Below, one piece after another: positions 6,452 through 11,369 of a stretch of DNA of 11,369 nt. Source of the stretch: Planctomycetota bacterium. GTDB taxonomy: Bacteria > Planctomycetota > Phycisphaerae > UBA1845 > CAIVHJ01. The DNA is taken from the NCBI GenBank assembly GCA_022573485.1, contig JACZTW010000105.1, forward strand, positions 1-11,369, given 5' to 3'. The notes beneath the pieces were generated by a model. It had not been told where the DNA came from, searched no databases, and saw only the letters and a list, made by a program, of their open reading frames with translations. A program made the translations under genes and the position numbers. Within the stretch, counting starts at the first letter, position 1, and the number at the start of each line of letters is the position of its first letter.

Positions 6452-8356
6452 ATGATAGGCGGGATTGCGAGGATTCGCAGTCTCGTCTCAGATGCGAGTT
6501 TCCCGGGCCACAATGGGGTTTTCATCATCGCCGACAACAGGCCAATCCTGATCGCGATCTTCGCCGGTACGCTGCCGCTCCTTGGCGGATGCGGCTTGTT
6601 CGTCGCTGATGCCGATCGCGAGGTCTATAAGCTCATTCAGCAACGGCAGCTCGCGGCTCTGGGGCAGGCCACGGACGTTCGCCTGAACGATGAAGCGATC
6701 GATATTGGATCCGCCAGCGATCCCTACGCCTTTGTCCCGCACCCGGTAACCACCGAGGTGCCGGCCGAGTTCAAGACGGCGCCCCCTGCCGTCGCGCCCG
6801 TGACGGATGAAGATCAGCCGGAGCAGGAGCGCGCATTGGAGTCTGCCCCTGACGAGGACACGGCCCGTGATTCCAACTCGCCGTCTGAACCACTCCAGGA
6901 CAATGGTGCAGATCAGCTCGATGAAGACCTGGCCGATCCGGCGCTGGAAGAAACCAGCCAGGAGGAAGCCGAGCAAGATGAACTCTACTTCGGCGAGTCG
7001 CTGACCCTTGCGGAGGCGCTGGCCTATGCCGTTCGACATTCCCGCAGGGTTCAAGATGCAAAAGAGGATCTGTACTTGCGGGCTCTTGGTTTGACGCTGG
7101 AGCGCCATCTGTGGACGCCGCGGTTCGTATCCAACCTCCGCGCATCCTACACGGAGTTTCCGCAGGATTCCGATCCGGATCGTGCCATGCAGGCCACGGC
7201 GGACGTGGCCATGACCCAGCGCCTGCCGTTCGGCGGTCAAGTGGTGGCCCAGTGGATCGGCACCATGGTCCGGGATCTGGAGAACCACGTCACGAACTCT
7301 GAGTCCGGCACGATGATCGTGAGCGCGAACATTCCCTTGCTGCGCGGCGGGGGCCGGGTGGCCTACGAATCGCGCTACCAGGCGGAACGAAGTTTGATCT
7401 ACGCGGTCCGATCCTATGAGCGCTTTCGGCGCCGATTCCTGACGCAGGTGGCTGGTGAGTATTTCAATCTGCTGAGCACAAAGGCGAGTATTCGCAACTC
7501 GATTGCCAACAGACAGAGCACACGGGACAACTGGGAGAGTTCCCAGGCTCTGGCGGATGCGGAGAGGATCATCCAGCTCGATGCAGATCGTGCCAATGAT
7601 TCATTCCTGACGGCCCAGAACTCGGTGGCCGTCGCCAAGGAGGACTATGAGACGGCCTTGGATGAATTCAAGATTTTGATCGGCATGCCCACGACCAACG
7701 CCATCGATGTGGTCGAGGAGGGACTGGACTTGCCCGAACCGAGTGTGACGGAGTACCTGGCCATCGAGACCGCGACGCGTCTGCGGTTGGATTTGTTGAC
7801 CAATCGCGATCGGGTTGATGACGTCCGCCGTGGTGTGGAGATCGCCCGCAACAACCTCCTGCCCGATCTGGATCTGAGCGGGAGCGTCAGTTACAGCAGC
7901 AATCCCGATCATCAGAGTGCGTTTCACTTTCGGGAGGACGATGAGACCTGGGATGTGGGTATCGACTTGGAGATCCCGCTGGACCGCAAGGCCGAGCGCA
8001 ACGCATACCGGTCTTCGATCATCGGTCTTCGGCGCGCGGAGCGCGGCTATGACGAGGCGCTCGATCGCGTGCGATTGGAAGTCCGCCGCGCCCGGCGTCA
8101 GATCGATCGAGCGAAATTCAGTATGGAGATTCAGGTGCAGAATATTCGGAGCAACGAGCTTCGGCGTGAGCAGGCCCAGATTCGGTTCGAGAAAGGCGAG
8201 ATCGACAATCAGGATATCGTCGACGCCGACGACGCCCTCCTGCGGGCCCGCAACGATTACGATCGCGACGTGTCTTCATTCCGACGGGCCATTCTTGAGT
8301 TCCGATTGGCTACCGGGACGCTGCGGGTCGGCGAAGACGGCCGGTGGTTGGACTGA
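6452..8356 (+). CDS. TolC-type outer-membrane efflux lipoprotein
   Basis: Outer-membrane channel of a tripartite export system. Seen: 634 residues. A hydrophobic segment (31-46) ends in the lipobox LGGC, giving a lipidated Cys47. Residues 118-177 form a low-complexity acidic linker with 24 Asp/Glu and only 2 Arg in 60. Two outer-membrane-efflux repeats follow (about 183-415 and 430-625). Typical features are SLTLAEALAYAV at the start, IPLLRGGGRVAY (294-305), the second-repeat strand LPDLDLSGSVSYSS (470-483), IDLEIPLDRKAERNAY (504-519), and the closing helix with KGEIDNQDIVDADDALLRARNDY. The 30 residues before the hydrophobic core make an unusually long n-region, but ATG 6452 is the only standard start in frame upstream of the lipobox. 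It heads the cassette with the adaptor and ABC ATPase, 206 bases upstream of the adaptor. The substrate is unknown. Confidence 0.88.
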   Translation: MIGGIARIRSLVSDASFPGHNGVFIIADNRPILIAIFAGTLPLLGGCGLFVADADREVYKLIQQRQLAALGQATDVRLNDEAIDIGSASDPYAFVPHPVTTEVPAEFKTAPPAVAPVTDEDQPEQERALESAPDEDTARDSNSPSEPLQDNGADQLDEDLADPALEETSQEEAEQDELYFGESLTLAEALAYAVRHSRRVQDAKEDLYLRALGLTLERHLWTPRFVSNLRASYTEFPQDSDPDRAMQATADVAMTQRLPFGGQVVAQWIGTMVRDLENHVTNSESGTMIVSANIPLLRGGGRVAYESRYQAERSLIYAVRSYERFRRRFLTQVAGEYFNLLSTKASIRNSIANRQSTRDNWESSQALADAERIIQLDADRANDSFLTAQNSVAVAKEDYETALDEFKILIGMPTTNAIDVVEEGLDLPEPSVTEYLAIETATRLRLDLLTNRDRVDDVRRGVEIARNNLLPDLDLSGSVSYSSNPDHQSAFHFREDDETWDVGIDLEIPLDRKAERNAYRSSIIGLRRAERGYDEALDRVRLEVRRARRQIDRAKFSMEIQVQNIRSNELRREQAQIRFEKGEIDNQDIVDADDALLRARNDYDRDVSSFRRAILEFRLATGTLRVGEDGRWLD

Positions 8357-8364
8357 CAAAGCAG

Positions 8365-8396
8365 CTCAATGATCGCAAGTCCTTGTAACTATTGAG
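8365..8396. repeat. Small nested palindrome downstream of the TolC-type gene
   Basis: CTCAAT (8365-8370) and ATTGAG (8391-8396) are exact inverted repeats with a smaller CAAG/CTTG palindrome inside. It begins nine bases after the stop codon. No T-run follows, so it is not a classical terminator; it may be an mRNA 3' hairpin or chance. The rest of the 206-base gap to the adaptor gene shows nothing firm apart from that gene's ribosome binding site. Confidence 0.35.
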
Positions 8397-8562
8397 CCTG
8401 CGAGCGGAAGGAAGGTGCGGAATTATTTTTGGTCGTCCGTTCGGCTACGAGCCGTTACAATATGTTGTCGTTGGACTTATGTCGGATCGAGCCCTTTTCT
8501 GACACCCTCGGGTGGGAAATACAGGCGATCCTCGATCTCCTTGAGATGAAAGGACATCCGTA

Positions 8563-10191
8563 ATGAGAGCGCTGATAATGATGGTGGCGATCCCGTTGGC
8601 AGGGCTGTCAACGTGGTGGGGCGTCTCCAGCTTCGCCGGCAGCCGAGACGCAGGGCCGAGGGATACGTTCACGGCGGTTCGCAAGAACTTCAAGGTCATC
8701 CTTCAAGAGAAGGGTGAACTGAAGGCTTCCAGCTCGATCGACATCAAGTCGGAGGTCAGCGGGCGCTCCACGATTATTTCTCTCGTGCCCGAAGGCAGCA
8801 GCGTTAAGAAAGGCGATTTGCTCGTAGAACTGGCCAGCGATGAAATCGAAGAGCGCGTGCAAGGTGAGAAGATTCAAGTCGCCGCCGCCGAGGCCACTTT
8901 TGAATCGGCGGAGCGGCAATTGGAGATCCTCGAAGGTCAAAACGAAAGCAATATCCGCAAGGGCGAACTAAAGCTCCGGCTGGCGAAGCTCGACTTGGAG
9001 AAGTACGAATTGGGCGAGTGGCCTCGGCAAAAGCAGGATGCCGCTTTTCGCATTGACTCCGCCGAAAAGGAACACGAGCGGTTCCAGAGCAATTTCGAGT
9101 ATTCCAAGACTCTCTACAAGAAGAAGTTCATCACCAAATCGGAATACGATCGGGATGAGTTTGCAGAATACGGAGCCCAAGTGGAACTCGAAAAGGCCAA
9201 ACGAGACCTGGAGATCCTCGAGAACTACACGCACGTCAAAGACCTGGCGCAGAAAACGTCGGATGTCAGCGAGGCGGAGAAGGAACTCGAGCGGGTCAAG
9301 CAAGAGGCGGATAACAAGCTCAGCGAGAAGCAGGTTGCCGTGCAGGCTCGAAAGGACGAACTCGCTCTAAAGCGCCAACGTCTCCAAAAGCTCGAAGACA
9401 AAATGGCCAAGACCATGATTCTCGCTCCGGCGGACGGTTTGGTCGTGTACGGCGGCGGCAGCTCTCGCTGGATGGGCAGAGATGATCAAATCAAGGAGGG
9501 CGCGGAGGTCTTCGAGCGACAGACCATTATGCAGTTGCCCGACACTTCAGAGATGAAGGTCGTCGTGCGGATCCACGAGGCCCAGACCGACAAGATCCGA
9601 CTCGATCAGGAAGCAATCATCGAAGTGGAGGGCATCAGTGACCGCAAGTACACCGGCCGGATTACCAAGATCGCCGTGCTGGCGGATTCCCAGAATCGCT
9701 GGTTGAACCCCGAACTGAAGGAGTATGAGACTGAAATCACGATCAACGAGAGTGACCCGCTACTCAAGCCGGGCGTGACCGCCCGCGTGGAGATCCTCGT
9801 TTCAGAATTGACGGATGTGGTCGCGGTTCCGGTCCAATCGATCTATTCCAAGATGCACAAGAGCTTCGTTTTTGTGGGCCACAAAGATGACGCAGAACCG
9901 ATCGAGGTGCAACTCGGGCTGGCCAGCGATGAATTCGTGGAAATCAAGTCCGGTCTGGAACCGGGCCAGGAGGTTTTGCTGGCGGTGAGTGACTTGATGA
10001 AAACGCGTCTTCCGGAAGTGGAACCGCCGGAGGACTGGATGCCCGGCGGACCCATGCCGGGCGCCGAGGCCGCGCAGCGGAAGCCGCGTATGGGGGGCGG
10101 GAAACGAACCGGAGGCAGCATGAAAGGGATGGGCAAACGGACTCGCGGCGGCGGTAAGGGACGCCCAAGGGGCGGAGGCAAACGGGGCTAA
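8563..10191 (+). CDS. HlyD/MacA-type periplasmic adaptor (membrane fusion protein) with basic Gly-rich tail
   Basis: Bridges an inner-membrane transporter to the outer-membrane channel. Seen: 542 residues. An N-terminal hydrophobic segment (4-24) without a clear cleavage site probably anchors it in the inner membrane. A first half-lipoyl motif (about 59-92, EVSGRSTIISLVPEGSSVKKGDLL) leads into a long charged alpha-helical hairpin (about 93-283), followed by the second half-lipoyl (284-300, MILAPADGLVVYGG), beta-barrel (about 330-412, with KPGVTARVEILV) and membrane-proximal domain (415-480). The extreme C-terminus (506-542) has 14 Arg/Lys, 15 Gly and no acidic residue in 37, which is not part of the usual family architecture. 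Start ATG 8563 has AAGGA eight bases upstream. The ABC ATPase follows after 57 bases; the TolC-type gene precedes, so the three likely form one export system. Confidence 0.92.
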   Translation: MRALIMMVAIPLAGLSTWWGVSSFAGSRDAGPRDTFTAVRKNFKVILQEKGELKASSSIDIKSEVSGRSTIISLVPEGSSVKKGDLLVELASDEIEERVQGEKIQVAAAEATFESAERQLEILEGQNESNIRKGELKLRLAKLDLEKYELGEWPRQKQDAAFRIDSAEKEHERFQSNFEYSKTLYKKKFITKSEYDRDEFAEYGAQVELEKAKRDLEILENYTHVKDLAQKTSDVSEAEKELERVKQEADNKLSEKQVAVQARKDELALKRQRLQKLEDKMAKTMILAPADGLVVYGGGSSRWMGRDDQIKEGAEVFERQTIMQLPDTSEMKVVVRIHEAQTDKIRLDQEAIIEVEGISDRKYTGRITKIAVLADSQNRWLNPELKEYETEITINESDPLLKPGVTARVEILVSELTDVVAVPVQSIYSKMHKSFVFVGHKDDAEPIEVQLGLASDEFVEIKSGLEPGQEVLLAVSDLMKTRLPEVEPPEDWMPGGPMPGAEAAQRKPRMGGGKRTGGSMKGMGKRTRGGGKGRPRGGGKRG

Positions 10192-10248
10192 CGCAGCGAC
10201 TCACGCGATGTCTCGAACTGAGTCGCACGGTTCCTCGATAAGTATCCC

Positions 10249-10998
10249 ATGACACGACTAGCGGATGAACCAACCACGGTGCGCGACAGCACATCATCAA
10301 CCTTTGCCGATTCCGTAGCCCGCGTGGAGTCGCTGACGAAGATCTACTGCATGCCGGGTGGTGACGTGGAGGTGCATGCGCTCCGCGGCGTCAGCATCAG
10401 TTTCGGCAGGGGCGAATACGTCGCCATTTGCGGCGCCAGCGGATCCGGCAAGAGCACCTTGCTGAACTTGCTCGGCTGCCTCGATCGGCCGACCTCGGGG
10501 CGCTACTTCCTCAACAATGAGGATGTCGCGAAGTACAATGATGATGAGCTATCCGAAATTCGCTGCAAGTACATCGGCTTTGTGTTTCAGAGCTTCAATC
10601 TGATTCCGCAACTGACGCTGCTTGAGAACGTAGAGGTGCCGCTGTTCTATCAGGGTCTGCTCGCGAAGGAGCGCGAGGCGAAAGCCCGAGAATTGATTGA
10701 ACTGGTGGATTTGTCTGATCGGAGCCATCACCGACCCAATGAACTCTCCGGCGGGCAGCAGCAGCGCGTGGCCATCGCGCGGGCACTGATCAATGATCCG
10801 ATCATCGTGCTGGCGGACGAGCCCACGGGCAATTTGGACACCGCTACGGGGCAAATGATACTCGGCATTTTCGATCAACTTCATCAGGATGGCAAGACCA
10901 TCCTTATGGTCACGCACGAGGCCGACGTCGCCGCGCGCTGTGATCGGATCCTGACACTTCGCGACGGCGAAGTCATCTCCGACGAGCAAACAAAGTAA
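10249..10998 (+). CDS. ABC transporter ATP-binding protein, MacB/LolD family
   Basis: Cytoplasmic ATPase that would energise an inner-membrane FtsX-like permease. Seen: 249 residues, usual for a stand-alone MacB/LolD-type subunit. Walker A GASGSGKST (62-70), Q-loop at Gln114 in FVFQSFNLIP, signature LSGGQQQR (166-173), Walker B IIVLADEPTGNLD (185-197) and switch His223 in VTHE are all intact. PTGNLD and FQSFNLIPQLTLLENV are characteristic of the lipoprotein/macrolide exporter subfamily. Residues 1-24 are a polar extension with no recognised domain; a later start near VARVESLTKIY cannot be excluded because ATG 10249 lacks a clear Shine-Dalgarno. It follows the adaptor by 57 bases. No permease gene lies between it and the next gene or elsewhere in the window. 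Confidence 0.93.
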   Translation: MTRLADEPTTVRDSTSSTFADSVARVESLTKIYCMPGGDVEVHALRGVSISFGRGEYVAICGASGSGKSTLLNLLGCLDRPTSGRYFLNNEDVAKYNDDELSEIRCKYIGFVFQSFNLIPQLTLLENVEVPLFYQGLLAKEREAKARELIELVDLSDRSHHRPNELSGGQQQRVAIARALINDPIIVLADEPTGNLDTATGQMILGIFDQLHQDGKTILMVTHEADVAARCDRILTLRDGEVISDEQTK

Positions 10999-10999
10999 G

Positions 11000-11155
11000 A
11001 GAGTTCAGGAGTTGCGGAGTATCGAAGTGTTCGTTTAGCGGCGACCCGCAGGGGAGCGCTCAGGAGTGCGGGAATCGGGAAGGTTTCGAGTTGCGCGGAT
11101 GCGTACCGAACTGGGCAACTCCCAAACTCTTAAACCCCTAAACTCTTGGACTCCG
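11000..11155. repeat. Opposed tracts of 8-bp-period repeats
   Basis: Downstream of the ABC gene, three units of the form rGAGTTnn/GGAGTATC follow one another at 8-bp period (11000-11023). At 11116-11147 four units of opposite orientation, consensus AAACYCYT (for example AAACTCTT at 11124-11131 and again at 11140-11147), also run at 8-bp period, followed by a diverged fifth, GGACTCCG. The two tracts flank 92 bases that include a copy of the dispersed CGTTTAGC motif and a hairpin CCCGCA/TGCGGG (11045-11050, 11067-11072). The pattern is visible directly; its role is unknown. No coding frame is convincing here, and no clear terminator with a T-run was found. Confidence 0.65.
11032..11048. repeat. 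Dispersed copy of the 5583-5600 arm
   Basis: CGTTTAGCGGCGACCCG here matches CGTTTAGCAGGCGATCCG at 5583-5600 with one single-base gap and one substitution. The inverted arm at 5511-5527 is a third related copy. All three lie between genes, which suggests a short dispersed intergenic repeat family. Confidence 0.6.
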
Positions 11156-11172
11156 CACTGAAATGGCGGTTC

Positions 11173-11369
11173 ATGTCTCCAAAGCGCGTCAATCAATGCT
11201 TGGTGCCGGTCGCACTGCTGATCGTCGTCTACTTGGGCTATCGGGCATTGTACACGTTTTCGCTGGATTCAATGTGGTTCGCGGTGCTGTTTTACCTCGC
11301 GGAGCTGCACGGCGCGTTCGTGTTTTTCCTGTTTTGTTTCGAAACCTGGTATCCGCAACATCCCGAACC
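11173..11369 (+). CDS. Polytopic membrane protein, N-terminus only; possibly a cellulose-synthase-like glycosyltransferase
   Basis: Only 65 codons are visible before the right edge. Seen: a short basic start (MSPKRVNQC), a first hydrophobic segment (about 10-29), a short loop with YRALYTFS, and a second hydrophobic segment (about 34-57) reading FYLAELHGAFVFFLFCFETW, followed by YPQHPE. The Y/R spacing after the first helix, the AE-x-x-G in the second and the trailing W.P are features I associate with the N-terminus of BcsA/GT2-type membrane glycosyltransferases, but the catalytic domain is outside the window, so this is a guess. Start: ATG 11173; an in-frame TTG at 11146 is possible, and there is no strong ribosome binding site. 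It lies 174 bases after the ABC gene. It does not resemble the start of a MacB permease. Confidence 0.5.
   Translation, partial: MSPKRVNQCLVPVALLIVVYLGYRALYTFSLDSMWFAVLFYLAELHGAFVFFLFCFETWYPQHPE

Noticed and set aside
6492..6545. Alternative start of the channel lipoprotein at ATG 6492 or 6513 through a frameshift
   Set aside because: Both ATGs are in another frame that ends in a stop shortly after. Joining them to the signal peptide needs an assumed sequencing error, while ATG 6452 is open in frame.
8429..8461. Promoter for the adaptor gene (TTGGTC and TACAAT)
   Set aside because: The boxes are 21 bases apart, too far for a normal sigma70 promoter, and no better -35 lies at 16-18 bases.
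11163..11369. Open frame from ATG 11163 in a different frame at the right edge
   Set aside because: It stays open, but its product is Arg/Val/Gly-rich with no membrane or domain pattern. The frame from 11173 gives two well-formed hydrophobic segments.

Overview
The window is GC-rich bacterial chromosome with ordinary gene density. All protein genes on the left (1-6445) lie on the minus strand and all on the right (6452-11369) on the plus strand. Short lipoproteins, a secreted redoxin ending in GCSVKY, a TolC-like lipoprotein and short-period intergenic repeats suggest a Planctomycetota-type organism (perhaps Phycisphaerae). That placement is an inference from protein flavour; no rRNA or marker gene is present.

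Minus strand, read from 3760 down to 1, is a probable vitamin/one-carbon operon. It starts at a promoter with a perfect TATAAT and contains ribBA (riboflavin synthesis), thiE (thiamine phosphate synthase) and a fused homocysteine S-methyltransferase/methylenetetrahydrofolate reductase that runs off the left edge. RibBA feeds the flavin pathway whose product FAD is the cofactor of the reductase. The last gene starts with TTG six bases after the thiE stop, so it is probably translationally coupled. Upstream lie three separate minus-strand genes: a lipoprotein made of two thioredoxin-like repeats lacking the CxxC pair, a secreted redoxin with its own promoter and a good intrinsic terminator, and a class III Sir2 deacylase.

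Plus strand from 6452 is an export cassette: a TolC-type outer-membrane lipoprotein with an acidic linker, a membrane-anchored HlyD/MacA-type adaptor with an Arg/Lys/Gly-rich tail, and a MacB/LolD-type ABC ATPase. No permease follows within the window. The next gene, cut by the right edge, is a polytopic membrane protein whose first 65 residues resemble the N-terminus of cellulose-synthase-like glycosyltransferases.

Intergenic DNA holds the least explained material. Between the redoxin and Sir2 genes there is an inverted repeat enclosing a tandem 19-bp duplication. One of its arms recurs, nearly identical, downstream of the ABC gene, where it sits between two opposed tracts of 8-bp-period repeats. 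I see no CRISPR array, tRNA, rRNA, transposase, phage gene or recognisable riboswitch. Most of the window is housekeeping; the better leads are the charged tails of the export cassette, its missing permease, and the intergenic repeats.
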